A stretch of DNA of 64,000 nucleotides from Lepeophtheirus salmonis (GCF_016086655.4 NC_052137.2:1922001-1986000), one strand, 5' to 3'. Shown: positions 44,527 to 55,325, counted from the first letter of the stretch. A program made the numbers and translations. Notes: generated by a model not told the origin, from the letters alone.

Positions 44527-45660
44527 ATGGTCAAACTCCTACCTAGCTTGAGATTTGCTGAGCTCCGTGATGCAGGTATGAGAATGGAACTTGTGGAGAA
44601 CGTGGAGGAAATAGAAGGGAAGAAAAAGGTTGAACTGATAGCGATAATTCGTAACCATCTTTAGGAATGTGCGTGTGGCCATAAGAACTTTGATTTTGCG
44701 ACCCCTGGTCCTACAGTACCTTGTACCAAAGATAAAGAGCTGCTGTCCCCGACGACTGGGAGTCACTTAGAGGTAAGCCAACCTCCCCCTTTGACATGAG
44801 TGGTGCTCGTAGAGCCCACCGATGGGCGTATTCAACATCTACGCCTTACTCAATGGGGAGATTTAAGCCAAGAGAAAGAAAGCCTTATTGCTGCATTGTG
44901 CTGGAGTGGAAGTGCAACAATGGTTCAAGACCCTCAGTGTGTCTCTGGAGCTAGAGGCAGATAAATTCCAAGGAGTGACTAGAGTAATGTGTAAGGCACT
45001 TTCTCCTCCCAAGTCAGTGTTGTTCGAACGTTTTAGGCTTTCTAAAATTAAGCAAGCAATTGAGAAACCCATAGACAATTTTATAGCAAGATTAAGAAGC
45101 CACGCTAAATTGGGAAAATTTATAAATAAAGAGTTGTCTTCGTCATTTGAGGATGAGCTAATTCCGGGGTAATATCCTAAAAAAAACCTCTAAATTAAAG
45201 CTTAAATAAAATGTATTTGGAAAAGGTTCTTCAACCCTTTATGGAGTAATCAAAGTAGCTAAGTCCACAGCAATGTCTATTAATTACTTTAAAGAAATGG
45301 AAACCTAGGACAACGTGATACTCTCTGAGTACAAAGGGCCAAAGGCATACACAAGCTGTTCAAGATGAGGTTATCACCTATATTAAATAATATGCCGAAA
45401 GAGAAAAATTGGGGTTTTTGTAATAAGAAACATATCTTCTTAGAGTCTGTGTGCCCTTCAACTGGACGTAACTGTTCTCGTTCTGGAAAAACCGGTCATT
45501 TTGCTATTCTTTGCAGGTCTTCAATTCTATCATCCTCTTCGATCTTATTTCAAGTATCGGATGTAGAAGATGATAGAGCTTATGCGTACTGCAATGTCGA
45601 TGATCATAAGATTAATTTTTTATTGTATTTGGGGTCTAATGTGAATATTTAAAGGTGATG
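44527..45660 (+). pseudogene. gag: Gypsy-type retrotransposon relic 1: gag region
   Basis: The ATG at 44527 opens a frame (FAELRDAGMRMELVENVEE) that ends at a stop 46 codons on. A further gag stretch at 44880-45172 includes GVEVQQWFKTL and IDNFIARLRSHAK, typical of Gypsy capsid. After more stops, the frame from 45365 holds a nucleocapsid-like zinc-knuckle pair: CNKKHIFLESVCPSTGRNC, then CSRSGKTGHFAILC. Stops and frameshifts rule out function. The Gypsy assignment rests on the gag, knuckle, protease, RT, integrase order that follows. Confidence 0.75.
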
Positions 45661-45928
45661 AGATCAAAACTATTGGCTCTATTCACCTTAACATTTATCC
45701 TGATGGGTAAAGTCCTATAGCTAGACGCTTCATTGTTACAGAGGTGGGTCAACCTATACTTGGTTTTCGTGATTGTGTGGCGTTTGTTTTTGTAACCTTA
45801 CCCAACCACCCTAATGTATGCCGTTTCCTAGAAGAAGATATGAAGAAAAGTGAGTTGTTAAAAAAGAAATATAATGTCATATGTGAATATTCTGTTTCAC
45901 ATATGAAACATAAAGGTTATAGTTATAG
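45585..45928 (+). pseudogene. Gypsy relic 1: protease region
   Basis: The segment INFLLYLGSNVNI keeps the context of a retroviral-type aspartic protease, but the catalytic DSG is YLG, so it is inactive. A second piece at 45744-45928 (GQPILGFRDCVAFVF) corresponds to the ILG-type motif near the protease end. The frame runs straight into the hAT-like insertion at 45929. Confidence 0.65.
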
Positions 45929-46827
45929 TTGATAATATTGTAGAGAAAAACGCGTGCAAGGAGAAGGGGGGAAAAATACATATGGTATCATTGTTTAAAA
46001 TACTGATGTGATTATCATCTGCCTGCTTTATTATGATTTTTGAGGGTATAACGAAAGTATTTATTAGCAAAATGTTTAATGAAGATATACTACGTATAAT
46101 TGACTTAGACATTTTTTATCCGTTACAGTAGATTTGAAAGCGTCGCACTCCATAAAATTGTAATTCATTATGAACCTTATTCTCAGAATAATAGCTAATG
46201 AAACGACAAAGTAGAGTATTTCGAAATATATTTGAAGTTCCAGATTTAAAAAAGAAGGCTTTAATCAAATATAATCTACATAATAAGAAATATACCATCA
46301 TACATTTATGTTAAATATACAAAATTAAACAATGGGAAACATATAACTAATAATAACAATAAATTATAAATACAGAATATTGAAAAAATTAATTGATCCA
46401 AATAATATTTTCTTGTTCTGACACCGGAATTGAGTTAAATATGTCATAACTTTAGGTTGCAAAACACAAGCGAGACGTGGAGTTTAATCAAAAAGATAAT
46501 CACCCCTCTTTTTCATGTGGAAGTTGCTATATACAATTGTGCACAGGATAGATATATCTATATCGATGAGATCTAACTAATTATTAATAATAAAGTAAAT
46601 GTCAAAATCATAAAATTAGACAATAAATATACTAATCAAAAAATGTTAGAAATAAATCCATCTTAAAGATTTAGAGCAAAAGCTAATTATGTAGTAATGT
46701 CCGGCGATATTACTCCTTATTAAGAGCATCAAAAAAATATTTTCCCCGTTATTTATGCTTATATAACAACATACTATTATCATGAAGGATTTACACAATT
46801 ACTAATTATAATGATACACCCAATGTA

Positions 46828-47080
46828 ACTACCCTCGTTGTTGTGACCATTTAAGTAGTTGTTTTGCCTTTTATGAGTTTTCTGAACACCATTTCTTGGA
46901 GCCTATCAACCATAGCTAAGCCTTAAGTGATAAAAAAGTAATATTTATTGACTATGTAATATTGGAAAACCTAATTATCATACCCAAGTCTTTAAGTGAA
47001 GAAACTAGTCTCAGACAAACTACTTGCGAACTATTCAAAGCTACTACCCCCGTTGTTGTGACCATTTAAGCAGTTGTTTT
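46828..47080 (+). repeat. Internal direct repeat of the hAT-like element
   Basis: CTACCCTCGTTGTTGTGACC then ATTTAAGTAGTTGTTTT (46829 on) recurs as CTACCCCCGTTGTTGTGACC then ATTTAAGCAGTTGTTTT (47044 on), about 215 bp apart, with weaker similarity continuing. Either a tandem duplication or subterminal repeats. Confidence 0.75.
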
Positions 47081-47177
47081 TACTATTTAATGAGTTGTGT
47101 ATCATAATTCTTGATATGTTTAGCTAAAATAGAATCATATTTTAGGTTAGATTTAAAAAAAAATCGAATACTTACTG

Positions 47178-47644
47178 TTAGATAATACAAAATTCAGAGT
47201 TCCATTTCGAAATTAGTAAATATTTTATACTTTTTACTGATAATTTGATCGTCATTTGGTGTGGATGACTCAAGATATTTTTATATGTATTTCTATAAAT
47301 GACATCAGTACCAACATCCTCCTTTAATTTAATGATGGTTCCTCGGGAAGGGATAGGTTTACCCTTGTATTTCTCCATAATTTTTTTGAACATAGATGAT
47401 TAGCAATGGATAAGGTTATATTACAAGCAATAAGTATCTTTGTGAGATCAGAGTTAAAGTCTGACTTGATGTATTCATCATTAACTTGATTTTTTAGATG
47501 AATATCCATGCTCTTGATATGAGATGAGGATAATGAGTGGTGTGTAATTCTAGATAGGAGACTAAAGGCACATTTATTTCGACAAATCCGACAAACCATC
47601 TGTTTCTCATCCGGTAAGTATTTTCCAAATTCCTGGGCCTCCAT
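47178..47644 (-). pseudogene. hAT/CGGBP1-like protein: zinc finger plus EKY-IP motif
   Basis: On the minus strand from 47644: MEAQEFGKYLPD, then a BED-like zinc finger (CRICRNKCAF, SRITHHSLSSSH), then LTKILIACNITLSIANH. After a one-base frameshift at about 47395 the other frame gives MFKKIMEKYKGKPIPSRGTI then KLKEDVGTDVIY. The order 'C..C ... HH...H ... AC..PL...NH P.F..F.EKY.GK.IP...T' is that of hAT transposase N-termini and of CGGBP1, a domesticated hAT relative. The domain fits the TIR and 8-bp duplication evidence for the surrounding element. The dimerisation/catalytic C-terminus is not present. Confidence 0.7.
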
Positions 47645-47873
47645 TTTCAGAAATCCAGACAGAAGGCGACGTTATTTTTGGCATTTTATTCTGTTCTCTA
47701 TCGACTATCACCATCTAATATTATATTAATATTGAATAATAAAGGCGGGAATGATAACGTTCTTGATTTATAGAAAAAGATGTATATTATTTAATCAATG
47801 ATGCCATAAGTATTTCTTCTCTTCTCCTCGCACGCTTTTCTATTCTTAACAAAATTATCACCCTTAGTTATAG

Positions 47874-49050
47874 TACACCTTGTCGAGAGCGCACGTCCAC
47901 GTTACATACGGGTGCAACCCTACGTGAGCAAGTGTCTGATGAACTTTGGAAAATTGTTGATAGAGGGACACTGAGTAGAGTCAAGTCTTCTGAGTGGGCG
48001 TCTCCCATAGTCTCTTGCTGAAGCCTAATGGTAAAGTCTGAATATGTACTGGTTTTACACACATCATATCACCTATCATTAATAAACATTTGTATCCCCT
48101 CCCTCATCCTGATGAGTTGTTTGCAGATCTCGCTGGATCTAGTTATTTCTCCAAGCTGTACTTCACTCATTGCTTGAAGCAATATGCATTGGACGACTAG
48201 TCCCAGAAGTTTCTGGTTATTAACATCCCATTGGGACTGTTCCGATATAATGTTCTCCTGTATGTGTTTGCTTCTGCCCTGCTATATTGAAGGCAGCCCA
48301 GGAGGAGCTGTGGGATTAAGATCTACATCAATGACGTCCTTGTCTATTTCAAATTGAGGGAGGAACACCTGAAGATGTTGGAAGAAGTTTATCGTCGTAT
48401 TGCCAAAGTTGGTGCTCGTCTTCAGCCGGAGAAGTGCAGGATCATGAAGAACAGATTGACGTATTTGGGTTTCAAGGTGTTAAAGCAAGGCAGGTCCTTG
48501 GATCCAGAACTTATTCGCCACATCTTGAACTTCCTTGTACTCTCTTCGTGCACAGCAGTCAAATCTTTTCTGGTTCTCGTCTCGTTATGGTCACTTTGTT
48601 CCTAATCTCTCTGCAGAGGCTGCTTCACTTCATGAAGTAAGAAAAAAGGTACGACTTTCCTGGGACAACGGACATGAAAGTTAACTTTACTCATATTAAA
48701 AATGCAATCTCTAATCCACCTATCCTTGTTCACTATGATCCGTCTCATCCATTGTTATTATTGAAGGATACTTCCCTTGTTGGTTTGGGAGCCGTCCTTT
48801 GCAGAGAGTGGGTGATGTGGAAAGTCTAGTGGCTTTTGCGTCGAGAAAATTAACATCAGCTGAATCCAACTACTCGCAAATTGATATATAATCAATTGGG
48901 ATCATTTATGGTATCAAAAAGTTTGAACGATACCTGCTTGGACGAAAATTTACCATTAAAACCGTCCGCAAACCTTTACAGTTTATCCTTGATCATAAGA
49001 AGGAACTTCCTAGTGTGGTGTCTGCTAGACCGTCCCATTATTCTATGATC
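47874..49050 (+). pseudogene. pol: Gypsy relic 1: reverse transcriptase and RNase H
   Basis: Recognisable RT blocks in order: REQVSDELWKIVDRGTLS, SSEWASPIVS, PLPHPDELFADLAGSSYFSK, then IYINDVLVYF (catalytic box, YIND in place of YxDD), REEHLKMLEEVYRRIAK, RLQPEKCRIMKNRLTYLGF. RNase H remnants follow (ILVHYDPSHPLLLLKDTS, SLVGLGAVLC). Several in-frame stops occur (about 48018, 48199, 48285, 48890). The tether and RNase H (48690-49050) are heavily shifted. Confidence 0.8.
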
Positions 49051-49560
49051 CTGTCGTGATTTACATATATTATTGAATATGTTAAAGGGATTAACAACTC
49101 ACAGGTAGATGATTTGGCTTGCCTTCCTGTTGATGAGTCCGTCAATGTACCGCTCATACTGACTTACTTATGGTTAGAACCTTGTCTATGGTGAGTTCTA
49201 CAGAGTCGACAATACTGGCTAGTGTAGAAAGGGATGATGGATTGTCTAAAGCCTTTGAAGCGTAAAAAAACTGGCAATTGGTCTGCAGTGTCTGAAATGG
49301 AATATATTGTAAAACGGGATGGTCTATCAATAAGAAATGGCGTATTATTTTGGGGTATTAGACTCGTGGTACAGACTGCCCTCTGTAGAATGTACCTTGA
49401 TGATCTCCATCTGAATCACGAAGGAATAGTTCAAATGAAAATGGTAGCATTCAATTCTATATGATTGGACCAAGATATTGAGGATGTTGTCCAGTAATGC
49501 AAAGTGTGTCAAGAACTCAGTCCAAATCCTCCATCCGAGATTACAACGGCATCCCAAGAA
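49050..49560 (+). pseudogene. Gypsy relic 1: integrase zinc-binding region
   Basis: The frame 49234-49464 ends with LDDLHLNHEGIVQMK and, past a stop, DQDIEDVV and CKVCQ: the HHCC zinc-binding N-domain of integrase (H-x3-H, C-x2-C). The sequence then decays near NPPSE at 49530. The DDE core and a 3' LTR are not recognisable, so the element is truncated at about 49560. Confidence 0.7.
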
Positions 49561-49564
49561 GATG

Positions 49565-50295
49565 GATAATTAAGGATTGTTTTTAGTCGACACATGTTTA
49601 GTATAAAGGAGGCCTCAGTGTAGGGGTGTCTTGGAATAGTCAAATTTGAGAAAACCTTCTATTAAGAAATATTATCATTATAATATTATAGGGGCTGTCA
49701 AGCTTAGTAGTTGACCTGTTTCCATTATATACCCCACCCCTTCCCTCTTTTATTTACACTGTCTGGTACCTAAAGTCACTTTTCGGGATCTATAAGAAAC
49801 CTTTAGCTATTTGTAACTCAGATACAACTGTATCACCCTAGCAACGTAAAAATAGCAATGGGAAACCATGCAATTGCAAAAAAAAAAAATCAAAAACTCA
49901 GATAAAGAACTTATTGATTAGAGCTAATATATTTTTATAATATATATTGTATTTTTTTTATATATTCTAAATATGAACAAAAGCACAACAATCAAGACCG
50001 ATAAGCAATATATTGCGGTAGACTTTGTCGGTTCCAGTTCTAACGGTTCAGGAACCGGAACCACAAGACCGATTAAGACATATCCTTGCATTTTTATCAA
50101 CATCTGCGTCGAGGAAATCTGAATCTCTTTCCCTTTTTTATTCCTGTTCACTCATTTTTCGTCCGATTTTGATCAAATCAAAACACTGCACAAGAAAAAC
50201 AACACAAGTTTCGGACATTTGCTTGTGATGTCACTTGAAACCTTAACTAAGGCAAAAAAATAATTTTAATCACGTAGAAAATTTCCTTGTCCCAC
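49565..50295. other. No recognised gene
   Basis: Short frames near 49924-50228 on both strands lack family features. The stretch ends in TTCCTTGTCCCACTCTGTA before a TA run, resembling mariner TIRs such as 39000-39021, but no partner end was found. Confidence 0.4.
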
Positions 50296-50309
50296 TCTGT
50301 ATATATATA

Positions 50310-50447
50310 TATACATGAAGGACTCTCGATTTTAGTTTGTTAGCTTTAGTTGTTTTAGGTAATATTATCTTTTATTTATACCGTTTAACCTTTTAACTGT
50401 AATAATGTCAGTGTTTCAAATTAACTCATCCGTGTAAGTTCTTTATT
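50310..50447 (+). repeat. Probable remnant of a 5' LTR (Gypsy relic 2)
   Basis: About 140 bp lie directly before a primer-binding-site-like sequence. It starts near TGAAGGACTCTCG and contains TTATCTTTTATTTATACCG and TCATCCGTGTAAGTTC. No second LTR is present to confirm it; the call rests on its position. Confidence 0.4.
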
Positions 50448-50466
50448 GGTGACCCCAGCGTGCTTT
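50448..50466 (+). other. Probable primer binding site of Gypsy relic 2
   Basis: TTGGTGACCCCAGCGTG is close to the TGGTGACCCCGACGTG found just inside the 5' LTR of many animal Gypsy elements, and the gag remnant follows about 150 bp downstream. Based on remembered family pattern; a tRNA comparison would decide. Confidence 0.55.
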
Positions 50467-50599
50467 AGCAATTCCTACCACAGGAACAAAATAAACTCCC
50501 CTTAAGACGTCTATTTGTGAGGTTAGGGATATGCTACAGACCTCAACAGGCCATATCCTCAAAATGATGAGGAGGATGTTTGATGGTTTACTTCAACCG

Positions 50600-51110
50600 A
50601 GGCCATTTTTGATTGTATGGAGTAATACGAAATATAGAGAAGGTAAGCATCATGGTTGCAACACTCCCAAGCAGAGTCATCCGACACGTCACCACATGTA
50701 GTATGGAAGGCTACCTTGAGGAGCTGAAGAGAAGTGTACTAAAAATACAAGGTTCCTCCCCCTGGAGAAGCTCTGGGGCATCCTGGATATGCTAAATGAC
50801 AGCTGACTTTCACCTTCCACCACCATGAAGGAAGCTCAGTGACTCCTGGATTCGACGTTTGTTCCAGACTTGAGCGCTACTCTGATAAAGGAGATCATAA
50901 TTCAATCGATCCCAGACTCACACAGCCCAATAGCACGTGCACAAACCCATGTGAGCACAGATGATTTTGCCAAACTGTGTGATTGGCTGAAAGCATCATC
51001 AACGTTGGACTCGGTAGTATCACTTCATCCATTTCGAGTGCCTTCTCCTCCCCGGCCTAGGAAGATGTCCAGGATGTATCTACAGTGCGAAAGAAATACA
51101 AAGTAAATCC
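50600..51110 (+). pseudogene. gag: Gypsy relic 2: gag region
   Basis: From 50640: MVATLPSRVIRHVTT, EGYLEELKRSVLK, then across shifts a stretch from 50870 with LIKEIIIQSIPD, DDFAKLCDWLKAS and PSPPRPRK. This order (LP..V...V, KEIFLQ.LP-like motif, 'LADKL'-like motif, basic Pro-rich tail) is typical of a Gypsy gag family in arthropods and flatworms. Several frame changes and stops are present. Confidence 0.65.
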
Positions 51111-51114
51111 AAAG

Positions 51115-51575
51115 AAGAATTCTATTTGTTTTAAGTATGAGACTTATTGCCTTGAGGCTAACACGTGTCCCGGACATCCATGTCCATTCTTTGCCCTCCT
51201 TTCAAAAAACTAATTAGCCCTCAGCTCTTCAGAGCTGAGGTATCCCATCCAAATGAGGCACTCATTCACATTTTCGACTCTCGCAAATATATCAAATTCC
51301 TCGTCGATTCAGGAGTTCAGGTGTCAGTTTTACCTAAAATATTTACCCTCAACGGCATTAAGACTCCTCTTTCTAATAGCTATTGGAGGACAGAAAGTCT
51401 GGGGATTTTATCCTTCGACATCATTATGAACTCCAATAGTTATTCTTGGGATTTTTATGTTGTTGAATCTGCTCCTCCGATCCTGGGAATAGACTTTTCA
51501 AGCCGTCATCGACTTTCAATTGACGTCATGAGTGACTCTCTGATCAAACGACCGATTTGCTATCACTTTAAGTAG
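51115..51575 (+). pseudogene. Gypsy relic 2: zinc motif and aspartic protease
   Basis: A C/H cluster at about 51125-51195 (CFKYETYC, CPGHPCPF) is followed by an open frame of 136 codons. That frame holds SRKYIKFLVDSGVQVSVLPK, with the catalytic DSG intact, and later PPILGIDFSSRHRLSID (the ILG flap-side motif and linker to RT). It is the longest uninterrupted piece of this element. The usual N-terminal gag linkage is broken by stops. Confidence 0.8.
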
Positions 51576-51599
51576 CAAGCTGCCCCTGTATGCACCCTT

Positions 51600-52590
51600 T
51601 AGCTGTTGTTCCATATACTAATCTCCGCTCTGGACTCCCACAATCATATTCACACTCTGTGGAGCCGTCGTTACTACAGGTGTACCGTTTTTGCTAGAGC
51701 TTGGAGACTGAGTGGGCCACAGTTAGACTTCCTCAAAAATGAAGTCGTCAAGCTGCTACAGATACTCTTCCTCTTTCTTCTCCTCAGTGGTTCATATATT
51801 GGAGAACCCGAATGGGGACTTACGCCTCTTTGGAGACTTCTGACTTCTCAACTGCATGCCATAGTTAGACCGCTATTCTCTTCCCAACATAATAGACTTT
51901 CCCAAGGCTTGGGGCTCTCAAAATGGTTTTCAATGTTGTATCTTCATAAGGCGTATCATCAGAGGATCAAGACATCCACAAAACTGCAATCTTTATCCAC
52001 TCTTCGAATATATGCAGATGCCCTTCGGCAATAAAAACGCTGCTCAATCTTTCCAATATTTTATGAATTACCAGGTTCCAGAACATGTCTAGAGGTTTCG
52101 CGTACCTGGATAATATTCTAATCGCGTCCAAGTCAACGGAAGAGCACCGGACACTCCTCTTTTTGTCTTATTGTCTAAACTTCAGGAAGCAGGTCTCCGC
52201 CTCTCCCATGAGAAGTGAAAATGGCCCGTTCTTGGACTTCCTATGGAAATCAAGTAGGAAAGAAAGGAATTACGCCGATCACGAGTAGAGTCAAGCCTGT
52301 TCAAGAGTTGGACCCTCCGAAATTGCGTAAGGAACTCCAAGCCTTTTTGGGTATGGTCCAGTAATATGCCCAGTTTATATTAAACTTGGAGGCCTATAAA
52401 TAGGACCTAAATCCCCTATTGCGTAAACATGCAAAAATCAAGTGGGAGAAAAACCAACAAAAGGCCTTAAGCAATTAAGATCATTCTTTCTCGACTTGTT
52501 GTTTTATTTTTTGGACAGGAAGACACTCCTCTATCACTTACAACCGATAGTTCCTTGATAAGGATGAACGCTTCTCTTGAACAATGTATA
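51600..52590 (+). pseudogene. pol: Gypsy relic 2: reverse transcriptase to RNase H tether
   Basis: Over shifting frames: SQWSSPLH, NGDLRLCGDFRLLN, QMPFGNKNAAQSFQYFM (about 52010-52070), then YLDNILIASKSTEEHR (52100 on), where the catalytic box is YLDN instead of YLDD. Next come LQEAGLRLSHEK and, at about 52430, HAKIKWEKNQQKA (RNase H tether). At 52600 an AT-repeat element cuts the sequence. The remaining RNase H, integrase and 3' LTR are not found. Confidence 0.75.
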
Positions 52591-52599
52591 GGGAGTGCA

Positions 52600-52890
52600 T
52601 GGGCACCACTAGCGTTTTAAAAAATTACAAAAATCCAAACCTGTTCACAAAAAAAATTAATTTCAAAAAAAAATTCAAATATTACATTTTTTTGAAAATA
52701 ATTTCAAAAATCCATAGGTATTTACTAAAAATTTCAAAATTCCACAGCTGTTCTTAAAAGGTCAATTTAAAAAAAAAAAATTCGAAATTTCATAGGTTTT
52801 CACAAAAAATTAAATTTTTGTATATAAAGCATGAAGATTTTTTTTTTTTTTTTGAAATTTGGATATTAAGGGGGGAGGGGCTACAGGAAA
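52600..52890 (-). mobile_element. AT-minisatellite MITE copy at the end of Gypsy relic 2
   Basis: Starts GGGCACCACTAGCG; units of AATCCATAGGTATTTAC and AATTCCACAGCTGTTC type follow (plus-strand order marks the inverted orientation). It ends AAGGGGGGAGGGGCTACAGG. The interior is typical of the family but the ends are atypical. Confidence 0.5.
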
Positions 52891-53157
52891 TTAAATAAGA
52901 TTAGAAGAGTGTTGACTCTCTACAGCCCCTTCATTAATGTGTGTTTGACGAATAAGACCATTTCCTAACATGGTGGCAGTTCGTAGATGTTGTTATTTTA
53001 ACTTTCAATCTACTTCTTTCAACATATTGCTACAAGCACCAACAAGTTAGAACTCTCCCCTCCCTTCATGTCTCACTTGTTTCCTATTCTTAAAAGAGCT
53101 GCATATGTGGCAAATCAACACAAATACAAGCTATACTGATTTTTCTTCAAATGGAGT

Positions 53158-53575
53158 ACCAGAGGCAGCGGCAGGGGGTGTGCTGGAGGAGCTGAAGTCC
53201 TCCCAAACCAAAATAAAGGAATTTTTGCTTTTTACTAGAATTTTAATTCGTCATTCGGGCAAATTATGTAGCAGAGCAAATAAATCAATATTTGAAATTT
53301 ATTTCCAAAAAATAATTTTTGGAAATAGCTATGGATTTTTAAAAAAAATTATACAAAATTTAATATTGAAATAAAATTTTTGAAATTTTTGACATTTTCA
53401 AATTCAATGAATTTCCTCTTATTTAAAAAAAAAATGAAAATTTGAAATTTTTTTACGAATAGCTAAGGATTTTTGAAATTTTTTTCTAACAAATTTAATT
53501 TTTGGGTTGTTTTTTTTTAATCCAAAAACCAACCCTCCTTTCAAAAAAGAAGAAATATATTATTCTGCAGACGAC
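53158..53575 (+). mobile_element. AT-minisatellite MITE, both ends present
   Basis: The left end CAGAGGCAGCGGCAGGGGGT is followed by GTGCTGGAGGAGCTGAAGTC and CAAAATAAAGGAATTTTTGC, then CATTCGGGCAAATTATGTAG. Units GGAAATAGCTATGGATTTTT follow. The right end AACCAACCCTCC is followed by ATATTATTCTGCAGACGAC. It carries the fullest non-repetitive left flank (about 120 bp) of any copy, shared with 4797-4920 and, inverted, with 33735-33800. Confidence 0.65.
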
Positions 53576-53942
53576 ACACTTGAGAGTCAATTTGTATTCT
53601 TCAACGAGTATTCGTCAATTTATATCAGTAAATTGGCCACTTTCAGTGGCTCTCAAATTGCACTATTTAAGTGGTCAAAATGGATCATCACTTAAAAACA
53701 AACAGAAATACATATAAGTCTCTTAAATCAAACAAAGAGCCTAAACTATACCTAAAATTACTATGTATATATGTGGCCCGTCAACACGAAAATAGGCTAT
53801 AATGATATTTCCCAAAATTGAGTGTGATTTACATTTCTGTTCTTCATCGAATAGACTATCATTAAATTATTAATCCTTTGGAGAAGCTGCAAATTACTCT
53901 TAAAGTAGCCAAAAGGGATCTTAACAATAAAAGAAGTCGAAA

Positions 53943-54510
53943 TTGATAGATTTTATTTCAAACTGGACATGTCATTTGTTTCGAGAGTCAGAAAGGAACT
54001 GGAATAGTTTTGAGGTGATTATGAATCAAGAGGAAAGTGTACTGATCACAAAACGAGGTCCGACCATCATAGAAATCAGAACTTTATTGCAAATTTCTAA
54101 AAAAATCATTGATGAGGAGCTATCCAAATCGATGAATGCCATTTCCAGGGATTTCAACCGTTCTTAAAGGCTAATCAGGAAGTGTGTTGCAGATTATTCG
54201 CCTGGCAAAAAGACTCTACTCAATGCCACACTGCAAAGAAAACGAACCTGTTTGTCAGATTTTGTTTACTTTGTTGGACAAAGTGGTTGACCTCCCAGCT
54301 AGCTGGACCTTAACCTCATGGACTTCACTGTCTGAATTTCAGTTGAGCAACACATCAACAGATCCTCTTGCAACAGAAAAACTGAACTGATGTCCAGTAT
54401 CCGGGAGGAATTAAGGAATTTATCAAAAGGGACTGTCATCAACACCTTCTCCCGTTTCTGAAGTAGAGTCAAGGCCGTTATTGACGACGCCAAAGGCAAT
54501 TATAATGTAT
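53943..54510 (+). pseudogene. Tc1/mariner transposase relic, N- and C-terminal parts
   Basis: N-terminal part: MNQEESVLITKRGP then IEIRTLLQISKKIIDEELSK and MNAISRDFNRS (helix-turn-helix). A short middle keeps YSPGKKTLLNATLQ. C-terminal part from about 54300, across two stops: LDLNLMDFTVWISVEQHINR, SIREELRNLSKGTV, then SRVKAVIDDAKGNY. LDLNLMDF stands for SPDLNPMDF, so the third catalytic Asp context is damaged. The central nuclease is missing. It resembles the 57850-58250 relic in its C-terminal layout. Confidence 0.7.
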
Positions 54511-54514
54511 AATA

Positions 54515-55325
54515 ATTTATTTTAAAATTGTTTCAATTTTCATTTGACATTTTTTTTGATTGAAATCAGATTATTAGTTTAGGAGAAAATCTTTTTTTCT
54601 TTAAATCGTGAAGGTTGCTAAGTAAAGTTCGTGAGTCTCTTAAGTTAAGTATAAGTTCTAAGCTACAGCTAAAATTCTTGGGTATTTATACTTATCCCAC
54701 AAATTTGAATAAAAAGTAATAATTGACTCAAATACATATGTCCATGAAACATGGGGAATTTCAAATATATGAAGTAAGAAATATAATGGATTTTTTTTCT
54801 TTTCTTTGATTGATTTTATGTTGACACGCCACATATTAAAAGTAAATAAATAAATTATTTCAAATTCAATTAAAAGTATAAAAGTAAAATTTTAATTTAT
54901 AATTATTTGTTGATGTAGATTTAAAGCTACATAAAATTATGTCTAATTGAAAGTTTCTTTATTAAAGAAACTTCGAGAAAGAAAAAAAATATTTTTTATT
55001 CTTTAACAAATCTTTTTCTCAAGGAAAGGTAAATAAAGTTTTTTTTTTCCTTTTTTCGTTTTATGTATTTCTTCGTCTACTTTTGAATTTACTCAAGTTT
55101 TATTTTCTGATTTTGTAAAAAGGATAAACTTAAAGAGATACGCAAACAAATCTCTATTAAAAGTCTTTCTAAACTTGTTAATATGTATGTTGAACATTTT
55201 CTAGTGTATATTTTACAAGTATTTCATATACTCAAAACAACATGTCGTGTTCAAACACAGTAGGTGGTTGATGAATAATTTTATGTTTTCTTGAGTCTAG
55301 GCCAAGTCTTAATGGCACGTCCTTA
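54515..55325. other. No recognised gene
   Basis: AT-rich, T-tract-rich sequence; no frame or repeat called. Confidence 0.5.

Larger units (their letters stand above)
45929..47865 (-). mobile_element. hAT-like DNA transposon inside Gypsy relic 1
   Basis: AGTTATAG occurs on both sides (45921-45928 and 47866-47873) as an 8-bp target duplication, the length hAT elements make. The ends form long imperfect TIRs: GATAATATTG, then AGAGAAAAACGCGTGCAAGG (45931 on) pairs with the reverse of the right end (GATAATTTTG, then AGAAAAGCGTGCGAGGAG), with similarity reaching TATGGTATCATTG about 70 bp in. Length is 1,937 bp. The coding remnant is on the minus strand near the right end. The rest is AT-rich with no transposase catalytic block, so this is a deleted copy. 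Confidence 0.85.

Noticed and set aside
44516..44530. TGGTGACGAAGATGG as a primer binding site for Gypsy relic 1
   Set aside because: Overlaps the gag ATG directly and matches no primer-site pattern well; no LTR pair to support it.
52965..52985. ACATGGTGGCAGTTCG as a primer site of a third LTR element
   Set aside because: No LTR-like sequence or gag frame follows.
53502..53717. Overlapping plus-strand frames after the MITE at 53158-53575
   Set aside because: Start within the MITE's right end; the remaining residues match no family I know.
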